Shown here in pieces: positions 21,331-33,311 of a stretch of 64,000 bases of DNA. The position numbers and the translations under genes are program-made. This stretch comes from Owenia fusiformis (lineage: Eukaryota > Annelida > Polychaeta > Sabellida > Oweniidae), in NCBI GenBank assembly GCA_903813345.2, contig CAIIXF020000003.1, forward strand, positions 33,472,159-33,536,158, in the 5' to 3' direction. Each line of letters starts with the position of its first letter. The first letter of the stretch is position 1. Below the pieces are notes generated by a model, which was not told where the DNA came from, searched no databases, and was given only the letters and a program-made list of their open reading frames with translations.

Positions 21331-22305
21331 ATATAACATAGCGTATGGTAGCATATCATACCATAACACAGCATAACAAAGCATGCATAGCATAGCAAAG
21401 CATTGCATAGCGTAGCATACCATAAAAAGCATAGTAAAACATTGCATAGCGTAGCGTAGCATACCATAACAAAGCATAGCAAAGCATTGCATATCATAGC
21501 AAAGCATAGCGTAGCGTACCATAACAAAGTATTGCATAGCATGGCATAGCATAGCGTAGCATAACACTGCATATCTTACCATAGCATGACAAAGCATATA
21601 GTAATGCATAGTTTAGCTTAACGTAGAGTAGCATATAGCATACCATAACACAGCATAACATAACAAAGCATAGAGCAATGCATTGCATAATATAGCGTAA
21701 CGTAGAGTAGCATATAGCATACCATAACACAGCATAACATAACAAAGCATAGAGCAATGCATTGCATAGTATAGTGTAACGTAGAGTAGCATATAGCATA
21801 CATAACAAAGCATAACATAACAAAGTATAGAGCAATGCGTTGCATAATATAGAATAACGTAGAGTAGCATATAGCATAGTAAGCATACCATAACATAACA
21901 AAGCATAAAGCAATGCATTGCATAGTATAGCGTAACGTAAAGTAGCATATAGCATACCATAACACAGCATAACATAACAAAGCATAGAGCAATGCATTGC
22001 ATAGTATAGCGTAACGTAAAGTAGCATATAGAATACATAACAAAGCATAACATAACAAAGCATAGAGCAATGCGTTGCATAATATAGAGTAACGTAGAGT
22101 AGCATATAGCATAGTAAGCATACCATAACATAACAAAGCATAAAGCAATGCATTGCATAGTATAGCTTAACGTAAAGTAGCATATAGCATACCATAACAC
22201 AGCATAACATAACAAAGTATAGAGCAATGCATTGCATAGTATAGCGTAACGTAGAGTAACATACTGCATAAAGCATACCATAACACAGCATAACATAACA
22301 AAGTA
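21330..22305. repeat. CATAG/CATAAC satellite with 235 bp higher-order period
   Basis: The array is built of pentamer-like words (catag, cataac, gcatagc). From ~21640 on it shows a ~78 bp unit (each with gcaatgcattgcat) in a three-unit, 235 bp higher-order pattern: the marker recurs at about 21754, 21989 and 22224, and at 21833 and 22068. The minus-strand ORFs rich in MLCYAMLCY are by-products of the repeat. A (GTT)n run follows at 22307-22330. Confidence 0.9.
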
Positions 22306-22330
22306 TTGTTGTTGTTGTTGTTGTTGTTGT

Positions 22331-22770
22331 TTTTATTATCATAGTAATTTTTTTTATAAAGATTTTTTCAAGAAGTTGTCTAAGCAAACATTATTGGCAA
22401 CTGTACATATAAACATACTACAATAAAATAATACAAAAATAAACAGATTTTGACAGCTGGTGGTTGGTTGGTAGTTTGGTTGGAGTAGGTGAAAAGAATA
22501 GGTAGCATGATCTTATTCAACAAGTTTGATAGATTCATTAATAAAGGTACTTGTAATAGACAAAACTTCTCTATTTGTTTCAATATTTAAAAAGTTAATT
22601 CCATACAAAAGAGTTTCAATTTTATCATCTTGTTTCAAATTGTTAAAGGAGACATTTATTTTATGTCATGCATGGTGAATATTCCATTTAGCCTGTCAGG
22701 TAGTTTAGAAAATACATCACCAAGAAAATGCATTTTCTAAAATTTTGGGGCTCCCAGAGGGTAAATTTAA
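22331..22770 (+). mobile_element. Possible 3' relic of a non-LTR retrotransposon
   Basis: The segment 22690-22760 is the inverse of 28735-28795, the 3' end of the retroelement on the minus strand there. In the plus direction a decayed reading with H-F-x-L-x-C spacing can be aligned to that element's C-terminal Cys/His motif. It lies directly after the pentamer satellite, as the other copy also does. Heavily decayed. Confidence 0.4.
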
Positions 22771-23170
22771 ATTATGAATTTTACTTTTAGATTTTTATGA
22801 AACAAATTGCCTACATCATTATGTATGTTGTAATATTATACATTAATTAATAAGAGGTACTAAAGTATTACTACTACACATTTAATTTTTAAATGTTATT
22901 ATCGAATTCAAATATAAATCAACTATTTTAACTGAGCCAAGTATTGGATGATTGGAGGCAGTATTGATCAAATTTGCAAAGGGTTAATTTTATTCTCACC
23001 TGTCTCAACAAAACAGGAATATCCCAGAATTCATACAGGCATACTTCTCTTATGTAAACTATATCATTGATTGGCCAAGGGTTCATCTATAATCCTGGGA
23101 AATGACCTCTTCTGGACGAAAAGCGTTGGAACATCTGATATGACCAGTTCCCATAACAGTGTGTCACCTG
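22771..23170. other. Non-coding, nothing recognised
   Basis: AT-rich spacer between the retroelement relic and the inverted-repeat element. No exon or repeat recognised. Confidence 0.35.
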
Positions 23171-26100
23171 ACTGTATGTACAGTGATCGCCTACTATTAA
23201 AAGTGCGTGATCAAAGACTCGACAAGATGCGCAAAATTCGAAATGTCGGAGGAAAGGTATGTTTGTTTCTCTTTTCTTTACCACCTTAATGACATTTTAC
23301 CTACAGATGGTATTCCATATGCTAGTATAAGAGACTCAAGATTCATTTGGTAACAGGATTCGGTGATTGGTTCAACCGAAATACCTGAACTGAGTTAATA
23401 AATGAAGCAAAATCAAAAAACCCGCCGAATGAAAATGTATATTTCACCAAATTTTCTGTTTTTAGATTACCAAAACCACAAAACCAACATGCTTATGGTT
23501 AATATACATAATACTTAACATTACATGCATATCAGACGTTCCAACTCCCCTTCAGTATCGAGTAAGAAGGATGTTATGAAAACAATTTATGATCAGCCAA
23601 GTGGGTGATTTTACCATGTGGATTCTAATGATATGTTCTTTGCATTTCAGAGTGGTTGGGTTTACATGATTTTACTGTCCTTCCTTACGAACTCCTAAAT
23701 TTCAAATCATTATAAACCACCTTGTAGAACATCATGAAGAAGAAGAGATGAAGATGAGAAAGATTACTGAAAATAGAGGCAAATCTAGAATGATAACAAG
23801 AAATTTCTCTGGAATAATACCAAATGAAGTGAAATCAATAAATAAACACATACTTGTAGAAAGTGATGAATTCATGACAATTTCAGTGATTGACAATAAT
23901 CGAATGAAATCATCCAGAATCTCTGATTCAACAACTGCTACAAAATCAAATAAAATTACCAAAGAATTGCAATAGAACGAGAATATCAATTAGTAATGAA
24001 ATGACAATAAATGATTCTGAAATTACAATAGACTCTCATTCTCCAATAGTGTCCACCAGTTAATCTGAGATGATACCCCTCTGAGCAAAGCCTAAACTGG
24101 AACTTTTACTCGGTCCCATCGATCCACATAACTCTGTCATTAGAAATAATAGCATGGTATTTATTTCACATTTTGTAGAGTTTCTCTAAAAACGCTCACT
24201 GGTCGTTTATTTTGCATTCGATTACATACAATTCTAAAATTCTCAAGCTAATCACTTATAGACCTTAGTTGAAAATTGATCAATAAATCTACTGAATATT
24301 GAATACCTTAGAGGAGTTTTCCCTTATACCTGTCATTTATATATGACCCAAGTTAGCCACCTCGTGGTGAAACTGGGAACTGACTTCTGGCATCTACTGA
24401 AGGTTATTACGTCATTACATTACTTATTGATACCTTGCTGCAAAAGAATGATTTAAAGATTCTCGCAATCTTTATCCAATCAGCGTTTGCGATGTGTATC
24501 GGCTCACGTATAAAAGGCGAATCCAACTCAAATCCATGCAGGGGTGTATGAGGTAGTCGAATAGGAAAGAGCTCGTGAAATCTGAATTTATATGCACATG
24601 GTCAATGTTTACACATGTTTGGAGTTATTGAAGAAAATGTGATATGGGTGTGGTTCCGAATTTGAAGTCATTGCTGGAAAATATGATTTTAATACGTGAA
24701 ATTATATCTATAAATACAGCACTAAAAATAACAGTACACATGTACTTGTATGATTGTGTCCAGAAATATTTGAAACCCTTACAGAAAATTCTGTCTGCAT
24801 TTTGTCACCATTGCTCTTTCTTCCCGCATTCTAGTGCTGTTTGAATGAATATATTAATTAATGTATTTCTAACTAAAATATATCACATGTTTTTATAAAG
24901 CACAAACATTTAGATCATAAAAAAATTATTCAATACTTGAGTGAGCACGATATGCAAGGGTTACTAAGTTGACACAGTGAATGACCACTGATATTGTGTT
25001 ATTCCATGCACACAGCGTATTCTGCTAATATACAGTTCACGGTGTATAACCCAAACGCTCCTACATGCACGACGGAGCGTTTCATAGCTGCGTTTTATTA
25101 CTGAAATTAAACAAAGAAACGCTCCGGAGTAGGAAAACTGACTGGCGGGAATGATGAGCCGTCTGACGATTACCCCAATAATGGGAATAAGAGGTATGAG
25201 TTACATATTTCGAGTATACCATTCGATGGGTGTGATATTCATGTTGTACTTGCCTGGCTGTTGACGTTTGAAGCAATTAGGAAGAGCTGTACGAAGCAGT
25301 ATAGTTATCAAAATTCAAAAACGTATTTGTCATTCTACCGGTCAAAACCCCTTTTGTCGATACATGTGATTAGTTGAGCTAAGATTAGAGCACCAACGTA
25401 TATTTTAGTCAAATTCCAATGCTTCAACGCACCATACATTATCGTAATAGTGATTTGATGACCGAAAATCTAGTCTTAAAAATGATGACATTCTCATATT
25501 CAAGAAACGCTCCGATCTGGTTAACACAGTGAACTGGAAACGCTCCGGTAGTCTAGATCAGTTTAGGAAATATATAGCTTGCCTTTTCTTTTCAGGAAGA
25601 GAAAGAAAAGATCTATTATACCCCTTGGCATCAATAGAAGAAAGATTAATTCACATTTTTTTTATAGTTTTATCATTTAGCACATATGTAGGCATGACAT
25701 CATCTAATGTATGCTTAAATCAGCTAGTTGCACGTTAAGCACCACCCGGTTCAGATGTTTCAATTTGCCTAACAAGTACAACACGTTTTTGAGAGATAGA
25801 TTCGATTCGAAACTCTTCTCTAATAATCTGAAAATTATATCAAAACAAAATGGTAAGAGCGTTTCTAAAATTGTTTTCTAAATCGACGGAGCGTTTCGAG
25901 GAAAACAAGCGATTTCTCGAGAACAAGTAATGGATATGGACTGGGATTTTAGGAAATGAGAATATACGAGTTTGTGATCTACTACTTTAACAGAAAGATT
26001 AACGTTTTCATAGAAATACTAGTTTAATTCGTAATTTGTGGTCAAATCGTCATCTTCAGATTCGTTCGATCTACACTACGGAGCTTTGATCAAGCAAATA

Positions 26101-27234
26101 ACAGTTTACCACCATAAAATTAACGAGAGGAACAATACCTACGGTCATAGTGGAATCTTCATTAGCCGCCATTTTATTTCGCTCCGGAGCGTTTCCGCGT
26201 AAATGAAACGCTCCGTCGTGCATGTACGAGCGTTTGGGTTATACACCGTGCATTTGCTAACACCCCCCACTTTCATAGTGAAGTGACTAATTGGTTTATG
26301 TTTACGTTTTAATGTGTTTTGGGTTCTTTGTTACAGCAAGGGGGGCCAGTAAAGTAGACTAACATGTTTGCATGGCAAATTTTGATCGAATATGTGAGAC
26401 ACTTTAACTCCCCAATGAAATAGATAATGTACAATTCAGATTTTATATTTTATTACAATTACAAATACATTACAATTCGACAATCATCTTGGATGCCAAG
26501 GTGTATAGTTCTCATACCTTGGGATCAGAGGCGTAAAATAAATGGACTAAAATGGAACTTAAAAAACAGTTCCACTTGTAAGGTGTTACGCTTCAAGAGG
26601 TGTTTCACTTAGCAGGTTCTAGAGGTTCAGTGTATATATCATTTAATGGTAATGTATTCCAATCTAGGCAGAAAAACAAAATGAACACACACACAGTGAC
26701 CATTTAATTGACTGAATCAGTTTGGACATACATTTTGCGAGATCCCCATTTTCTTCTCTTGAAAAGCATATAGATATGGGTGTATGGTTTGCTGAAACTC
26801 ACGCTATTGGCTGATCCATTCGTTTCTGTGTTAAAATATTTATTCCATGTTATTGAAGGGAAAACGTGAATTTCATCATGGTCAAATGGAAGTCCAAGAC
26901 CCTACCTAAGTATAAAAAATTAAAGAGAGTAAAAATGTTCTATTGTTTTTGATATTTTCAAGCTTTTTAAATAAAATAACACATATTGTATCGCATTTAT
27001 ATCTTTAAATTGTAAAATCAATAACATATACGAAAAATGGTCAAACTAATATATATTTCTCAAAGCATATGGGTGTTCTTGTGCCTACAAAACCTAATTG
27101 AATCACCAGTAGCCTGTAATATAAACACAAATAAATCTTTTAAAAGTAACCGTTACAAAATATTTGAATTTTGCGCATCTTGTCGAGTCTTTGATCACGC
27201 ACTTTTAATAGTAGGCGATCACTGTATATACAGT
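23171..27234. mobile_element. 4 kb element with ~69 bp terminal inverted repeats
   Basis: The segments 23171-23239 and 27166-27234 are inverted copies with one mismatch, containing cagtgatcgcctactatt and gcgcaaaattc. A TA lies in each repeat next to CAGTG, so Tc1/mariner- or pogo-type ends are possible, but the exact boundary is unclear because the match continues past that TA. No transposase ORF was found inside. A second inverted-repeat element (25038-26250) is nested in it. The peptide-like reading EFCASCRVFDHALL occurs at both ends only because the repeat is there twice. Confidence 0.6.
25038..26250. mobile_element. 1.2 kb TIR element with repeated GAAACGCTCC motifs
   Basis: Terminal inverted repeats of 47 bp (25038-25084, 26204-26250) start CACGGTGTATAACCC and differ at one or two sites. 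The word GAAACGCTCC or close variants recurs in both directions, at about 25075, 25117, 25503, 25537, 25857, 25889, 26190 and 26203, as expected for subterminal transposase-binding sites. No transposase is coded; it is non-autonomous. I saw no target duplication, so the superfamily is open. Confidence 0.75.
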
Positions 27235-27297
27235 GCATCTGTCATTTCTCTGGAATGATGTACACTTTCCTCCAAAAGATTGAAAACAATTGTAGTA

Positions 27298-27753
27298 CAG
27301 TAAAACCTGTATATCTGAACACTTGGCTAATCCGAACACCTCCCAATTTGAACATTTTTTGGTCCCGTTTTTTCTCCCATTGACTCAAATGTTTAAAAAA
27401 CTTGAAATATGAACATCTCCCAATTTTGACAGTGAACAGTCATGTTTGAAAATTAACCAATCTAATCTGAACACATAAAATATCACATGTTCCATAAATT
27501 GATCAAATATTTGAAAAAAACTTGAACGATCTCACTCATGGTGGGGCTTTCTAGGATGACTAAATTCATTTGAATCAGATTTTCATGTCACTCTAATGCC
27601 AACGCTTAGTAGTCAAAAGAACTATAATATTTATTGAGAATTTGTTTCTATTTCTTCAAAAAACCAAATCTTGCAAATGCAAAACCTAAAAATGTGAACA
27701 CCTCCTAATCCGAACGCTCTGAGCTGGTCCCTTGGAATAGACAGATTTTACTG
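27298..27753. mobile_element. Pogo-type MITE
   Basis: 456 bp with TA at both ends (27296-27297, 27754-27755). Ends are CAGTAAAACCTGT and the inverse of CAGTAAAATCTGT, typical of pogo/Tigger-like elements. Inside are repeated tctgaacacctcc/atccgaacacc words. No coding content. Confidence 0.75.
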
Positions 27754-27779
27754 TAGGTACAATCCCCTCTAAAAGTTAC

Positions 27780-28140
27780 TGAAATCACTGGCTGGGAATT
27801 GGTGTTCGCTTACACACAGGTGTTCAATAGAGTATACTCATATGTTCGCTGGGCACAGTATTTCACTAAAGAGATGTTCATTATGACAGTTTTACTGTAC
27901 TGGGAATTGGTGTTCACTATACACAGGTGTTCAATAGAGTAAACGCATGTTTTCACTGGGCACAGATCTTCACTAAAGAGGTGTTCATTAGGATATTTTT
28001 ACTGTACTGAACTCACTGGCTGGGACGGAATCGGTGTTCACTATAATATACACAGGTGTTCAATAGAGTAGAGGCATGTCTTCACTTGGCACAGATCTTC
28101 ACTAAAGAGGTGTTCACTATGACAGTTTTACTGTACTGAA
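27780..28140. repeat. Three tandem copies of a ~115 bp unit
   Basis: Each unit holds ctggctgggaattggtgttc, acacaggtgttcaatagagta, a tcactaaagaggtgttca word and cagttttactgtactg. The end word is pogo-like, so the array may have grown from a pogo-type MITE end. Confidence 0.75.
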
Positions 28141-28744
28141 ATCAATCACTGGGAATTCACTATATACAAAATTGAAATCTGTGTATCATGCCACCCCTGC
28201 AAAATAATTGACTTGCCCACTTGGTCTCTTGGATCCACTTGCAAAATATATATACTATAGTAGATGTGAATATTTTCGAAACAAATGAGTGATATATACA
28301 CATATTTTGTACCAAATGCGTGACATAAACGGCAATCGCGTGCAAAGACCGAACGGAATGCGTTCGCTTTTTTCGCCATTCGGTATTTTACCGTGTTGGC
28401 CAGGGGGGAGATTCCCCAAAGATGCCCTATCATATTAGCACGTTCGAAAACAAATTTTATAAAGAGGCCTCAATTTGCCGTTGAAATGGATCTCCAAATT
28501 TTCACTGTAGTTTTATGAGTATTCTTTACAAGTATGGATCGAGTAACTTCAATAGTATTACCGTAGGTTTGAAATGACAATGTTGAACTGATGTAAACGC
28601 CATTCCCACGATTTCAAATTTAACTCTGCTGCGCAGCACTGAGAGAGCATGTGCCCATGATTGTTCACGTGATCGAATCCTGCAATTTGATTGGAGATGA
28701 AAAAAGCACTTGGTGAAAAATGTGTATACCCTCTGGGAGCCACC
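28141..28744. other. Non-coding, dispersed repeat fragment
   Basis: The part 28255-28330 is an inverse relative of 11790-11870. No gene recognised. The ORFs here lack a good start and family likeness. Confidence 0.4.
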
Positions 28745-30400
28745 AGCATGCATTTTCTTGGTGTTGTATTCTCTAAACTACCAGCCTGTCAAGCATTTGA
28801 CGTCTAATATCATTGTTGAGGCGACAGTGTAAGAGGAAATGCTTTGTGGTTTGTTTTAAACCACATCTGCATACATCAGTATCGATAGTTGTAAAAGAGT
28901 GGGCCATTTTATGTGCATTTAACAAGAGGCCAACACGTAATTGGTTCAGTTTGATTTCTAAATTACATGAATTACGAGGAAGAGATAAATTTTGTGAATT
29001 TGTCTGAATATTTTGAAAATTTTGGAAGTGCTTTTTGATTTGGCCTTTGGAAGAAGAGATAGTAGGCACCTGCCTAAGCTGTAATGGTAAGGAGTCCCAA
29101 ATTTTAGAAAAAAAGATAGCTCCACTATCCTTGAACCTGGTAGAGATATGTAATGGGATGTGATAAGTTGGCCTATATTCCTATTGGTACAGGTGTCAAA
29201 AGTCTAAAAATATCTCTGATATATGAAGGGCACATATTATGTTTTACCTTGAACATTAACACACCTACTGTATGTGTGCCAATCGTCTGGCTTCTATAGT
29301 TGGCCAGTTTAGAATTTTCAAAAGTTTGTCGCCATTTGATCCATGCAGAGCTCCAGATACTAAGATTGCAGCTCTGTAGTGCAAGGAATCTAGCAATTTT
29401 AATGTTGTTTTGTTGCTGCCATGGTATAAAATGTCACAGTAATCGAAGTGCGGAGAAATATAAGAATTGTAAATAAGATCCAGGTGAGCTGATTTTACTT
29501 TATTTTTAATAGCCTTTAAGGGATTTAACATTTTCTGGACCTTTGCAGTTAATTCTCTTACATGAACTTCATACGAAAGTGTGTCGTCCAAGTGAAAACC
29601 TATGTGTTTGTGGCTATCAACTATAGGAATGTTTTTATTTAAGAGGGTCAAGGGCTGGTGAACTGGCTTTGGAGTTCCTATTGTTCTAAAGGTCAAATCT
29701 CTGCTCTTCTCAGCTTTACAGTGCATTTTCCATAACTGAGACCATTGTTCAAGGGTGTTTAAGTCATTTTGAAGAAGTCTGCTGTTATTTGGAGAATGTT
29801 TCATATAGGTGAAGTAAATGGACGTATCGTCAGCATAAATGTAGCTTCTTGAGTTTAAATTGTGTAGCAAATCATTAATATATAAGAGAAAGAGCAAATG
29901 TCCCAGGATTGATCCCTGGGGAACACCTGCATTTATATCATCATGATTTGAATATTCAGTTGAGGAGCCGTTGATAGAAACTCTAATTTTTCTATTTTTG
30001 AGGTAAGAACTAATCAATTTTATAAGATCATTGCAAAACCATAACTTCTGAGCTTATGTATAAGTAGTTTATGTGGAACAGTATCAAACGCAGCCGCGAG
30101 ATCTAGGAAAATAGTACGAACATTATTTCCTTTACTCAATTCAGTATTAATATAATAAATAATTGAAACTAGCTGAAGTGTGGTATTATGGCCTTTGAGG
30201 AATCCCGACTGACGTTCATATATCAAGTTATTGGGGATCAGGTAAGTGCTAAGTTTGTTATAGATAACTCTTTCATAGACTTTAGAAATGGTATTCAGCA
30301 ATGTAATCGGTCTATAATTTTCACATCTGGACTTAAGACCTTTCTTATGAATTAGGCTTACACCACCAAAGTATTGCATGATATTAAAGCATATATAATT
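28745..30400 (-). mobile_element. 5'-truncated, frameshifted non-LTR retrotransposon (CR1/L2-like group)
   Basis: On the minus strand, 30370-30020 encodes RT motifs (CENYRPITLLNTISKVYERV, QSGFLKGHNT, FLDLAAAFDTVPH). After a one-base frameshift near 30020, 30017-29265 continues with GVPQGSILG, the YADDTS active site and the thumb region. A decayed stretch follows to 29069-28773, which has the C-terminal motif CRCGLKQTTKHFLLHC. There is no endonuclease domain. It is broken and inactive. At its 5' side it abuts a remnant of the CATAG-type satellite. Confidence 0.85.
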
Positions 30401-30419
30401 TAATACCAGTAATATATAA

Positions 30420-30560
30420 TATATAGCATTGCAGTCCATAGCATTACAGAGCACAGCACTGTTCGGCAAAGTATACCGCAGCGTAGCATAGCTTATCAAC
30501 ACAACAAAGCACAGCATACTATAGCACAGCATTGTATGGCATAGCATAGTCTAGAGCAGC
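30420..30560. repeat. Remnant of the CATAG-type satellite
   Basis: Short run of catagc, cagcatagc, acagcac words like those at 21330-22305, directly upstream (in minus sense) of the truncated retroelement. Confidence 0.65.
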
Positions 30561-30679
30561 ATATGTTTTAAATGTCTTTGGGAAATAATGCATTACGTTA
30601 TTACATGGTTGACAAAACAGTTGATCATCTTTGGTCTTGCAGGCTCATTGTCACATATTATTCATATTTTAGAAACCAT

Positions 30680-32650
30680 TTACTGCTCAAAAGGATGCGT
30701 AAAATGATGGCTGTTCAAAGCAGCACAGAATAGCTCCACCATGTTCATATTTTCCTTTGTAATGCTACTCAACTTCACAGGGTGTAAGAATACTAGAAAG
30801 CTGTCCAGAAAAGCTTGGAATATTGGCAAAGGTTTATCGCGGGTTGTGCCATAACCCCAGTTGTATGCGCACGCACCTAACTTATTATCATTCACACCGA
30901 TGGAATGTAGAATCGTGGGAACAGCGATCTCAAGAAATACTCTGTGCTTGAAGAACACTTCGGCAATGGAGATAAACTTTTGAAAATGTTTTTGTGGTAT
31001 ATAGTACACGTCCGTTGCCATTTTTGCCACCCTCTTCTCACCGAGCAATTTTCTTTGTAGACCAACGAGAAATGTTTTGATTATTTCGTTTGAGCTTTGC
31101 AACTGGTAGAGCTCATCGATGGCATCTTTTATATTAGTCTCGTACCTTATGAAGAATTGGCTAAATGGGTCTAGTGTGCATTTGCCTTGTAAGTTTGAAG
31201 AGTTGCACGATTTTATACTGCCATATTTAAGGGACGCAATTGGATAATAAATTCGATTACGTTTAACTAGTTTGTTCTTGTTAAATTTGGGAGTATGTTT
31301 TACAAGTTTAAGAAAATCCTCTTTCGTTATAAAACCTTTTGAATTGTGCCATATCTCGTCTAAGGGCAGAGTACGTATTGATTTGACTTTCATTATAGCA
31401 TCATCGGCTATCGAGAGGACTCCTTTCACCCTCATGCCGAGCTTCATGACCTTGAGTACACATTCATAGTTAAAACTACCCGGTGGATCCATCTTTGCTC
31501 GCTGCCTTGTTGCGTTGAATGTAATGAAATTAATTTCCCACTCATGGAGGACTGCCTTACTCGGTGGTTCCGGTCCACAGTAAATTGTTTTTACAAAATG
31601 GCCGTCATACAATGATTCCAAATAAGGAATGTTCTCATATCGTGGTGTGTTGAATATTATCAATAACAAAATGGGATTTTGGTGTGTCAATTGTTTCTGA
31701 GTGGATACTATTGATGCGTGAGCCTGATAGCATGTTTTGTAATAGAGATTTTTGATTCTAGATTTCTTCTCTCCGATATAAAGTTGTTTTGAAGGAATCG
31801 ACACTGCAAATCTGTTATCAGATTGAAGAGTGATTGAAAAGTCAATAGGCTCATTGAGTCTCGTTGATGTCATTTTTGGGAACTCGTAACCAATTGTAAA
31901 AAGATCTTGCAACCATGCGGCTGTTACCTTAGCATCAGAAATGTCCCAGAATCCCTTAAGAGCCATATCGTCTGCTAATATTTGAATACACGATGGAAGA
32001 TTGTTAGATTTACACTTCCAACTAAATAAAAATTGGACAAGTTCACCGGCCTGGTCATAAAACTTCTTTTCTTGTTTCGCATCATCTATATATGAGTGAG
32101 AGTTGCGAAGCTGGTAACAATTAGGAGGCAAATAACTTAAATGGCCACCAATGAGCCATAATAGAGTTTGTGTGAAATAACTTCTCCATATGTCAGTTAC
32201 ACGGGATGTCACAGATGAAGGTAATAAGAGGCCCCAGAATGCATCATATAGAAACAAGGTATTTTGCGAATTCCATGGAACAAATGTCCCCTTTGGATAA
32301 AACAAAGGCGGCATATACTCATCGAACGTTAAATTTAATAATTTCGAGTTTGATTTGCGGGTTAGTCGGTAGATGGCATCGACATCCGGGTCTCCATTAA
32401 CAGCCCCCTGTTGTATCAGTGCTGTTTTCCAATGGACCGCATTGTACTCGCCGGATATATTGTCCCCGATGTTGTCCAAGGGATACCCCCTTGGCCATGT
32501 TGTTGGCTGTCCATAATAAGCATATGGGTTAAGAACGGTCGTAGCACTTGAGGGTACCACACCATACATCGTCTCGGCTGTCATAAAACCTTTAAGACTA
32601 TCAGTTGGATGGTTGTCGTCATCTGTTTCGTAAATAAGTTTTGCACCATG
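30680..32650 (-). CDS. STELLO/DUF288-like protein, exon 3 (main catalytic part)
   Basis: 656 codons plus stop, residues 156-811 of the protein. The acceptor TTTTCTAG lies just above 32650, and the exon begins in phase 0 with HGAKLIYETDDDNHP. This is the AIQHGAK...DADDR-type motif of STELLO/DUF288 proteins; D165-D167 are the likely acidic metal- or sugar-binding residues. It continues with NPYAYYGQPTTWPRGYPL and WKTALIQQGAVNGDPDVDAIYRLTRK, which match the family closely (plant STELLO: NPYVHFGQ...WPRG, IQQGISNG.PDVDSVF.FTRK). STELLO proteins are Golgi type II glycosyltransferase-like proteins that organise cellulose synthase in plants; the animal role is unknown. Length is near the family's usual ~750-800. 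No stops or frameshifts. Confidence 0.9.
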   Translation of the reverse strand, partial: HGAKLIYETDDDNHPTDSLKGFMTAETMYGVVPSSATTVLNPYAYYGQPTTWPRGYPLDNIGDNISGEYNAVHWKTALIQQGAVNGDPDVDAIYRLTRKSNSKLLNLTFDEYMPPLFYPKGTFVPWNSQNTLFLYDAFWGLLLPSSVTSRVTDIWRSYFTQTLLWLIGGHLSYLPPNCYQLRNSHSYIDDAKQEKKFYDQAGELVQFLFSWKCKSNNLPSCIQILADDMALKGFWDISDAKVTAAWLQDLFTIGYEFPKMTSTRLNEPIDFSITLQSDNRFAVSIPSKQLYIGEKKSRIKNLYYKTCYQAHASIVSTQKQLTHQNPILLLIIFNTPRYENIPYLESLYDGHFVKTIYCGPEPPSKAVLHEWEINFITFNATRQRAKMDPPGSFNYECVLKVMKLGMRVKGVLSIADDAIMKVKSIRTLPLDEIWHNSKGFITKEDFLKLVKHTPKFNKNKLVKRNRIYYPIASLKYGSIKSCNSSNLQGKCTLDPFSQFFIRYETNIKDAIDELYQLQSSNEIIKTFLVGLQRKLLGEKRVAKMATDVYYIPQKHFQKFISIAEVFFKHRVFLEIAVPTILHSIGVNDNKLGACAYNWGYGTTRDKPLPIFQAFLDSFLVFLHPVKLSSITKENMNMVELFCAALNSHHFTHPFEQ

Positions 32651-33190
32651 CTAGAAAATAAGTAAAATAATATTTGTGAGTGTTGTTTTTAATGATTTTG
32701 ACATAAGACATAAACGGCAATACTGCGTTGTAGCCTCATTTAGAATTACGCGACACCAAGGATGATTTGCGCCCAGGGTCTTAACTCGATATTCGACTTT
32801 GACCTTGATATTATTTTCTGATATTACTTACTGACTATAAATTCATAATCAGCGATCCAGAATATTTGAACTAGTATCTTACAATATCGACCTCGATATT
32901 GCATTCTGGGAGTCAATCCTCCTTGACGTGACTCGTAGTCCACACCGTTTTGATTGGCCACCGTGAATGTGGTTGATCTTTACAAATGATTTGTTACCCT
33001 TTGCATTCGTTCGACTTCACTTCTTAAAAGAGAGCTTCGTCTTAGTTTATAACTAGACTCTACGCACAGGGCAATGATTCGTCTCTATCCGTTTTCGTGT
33101 CATCTCTTGCGAAGTCACGTGCTCCTAAATTCACATGAAAGGAACATAGGGCCAACGATGAATCGTGTTTCTTTCTCCCAGGTTACATAC
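32651..33190 (-). other. Intron 2 of the STELLO-like gene
   Basis: 540 bases from donor GTATGT (33190-33185) to acceptor TTTTCTAG (ending 32651). No repeat recognised. The boundaries join a phase 0 codon (AIQ to HGAK). Confidence 0.85.
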
Positions 33191-33311
33191 CTGTATTGCG
33201 TAAAGGTATCCTATATTCTTTCGGGTATAGCTCGAATATGGAATATGCTCCAGAATCTTATAACCAAGAGATTGTTGGGCAGCCACACTAAGGAATATAA
33301 CACCATCCAAA
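33191..33311 (-). CDS. STELLO/DUF288-like protein, exon 2
   Basis: 121 nt with acceptor TTTCATGCTTTTAG and donor CAG/GTATGT. Its first base completes the codon begun in exon 1 (CA plus T, His). It codes LDGVIFLSVAAQQSLGYKIL and then HIPYSSYTRKNIGYLYAIQ. This matches the GCIFLSLEDQ...LPYNSYVRKNVGYLYAI region conserved in DUF288 proteins. Phase and homology agree on both sides. Confidence 0.9.

Noticed and set aside
21304-22387. Minus-strand ORFs rich in Cys, Tyr, Met and Leu
   Set aside because: All are translations of the CATAG satellite in overlapping frames; they start and stop with the array.
23071-23289. Open stretch with a GTATGT donor as a host exon
   Set aside because: Its most protein-like part is the terminal inverted repeat that recurs at 27166-27234, so the reading is repeat-derived.
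24500-24520. TATAAAAG box as a promoter of a gene
   Set aside because: The TATA-like word at about 24511 is good, but nothing downstream reads as an exon or known protein.
22690-28795. Inverted pair 22690-22760 / 28735-28795 as ends of one 6 kb element
   Set aside because: The right copy is the 3' end of a non-LTR retrotransposon, so the pair is better seen as two LINE copies in opposite orientation.
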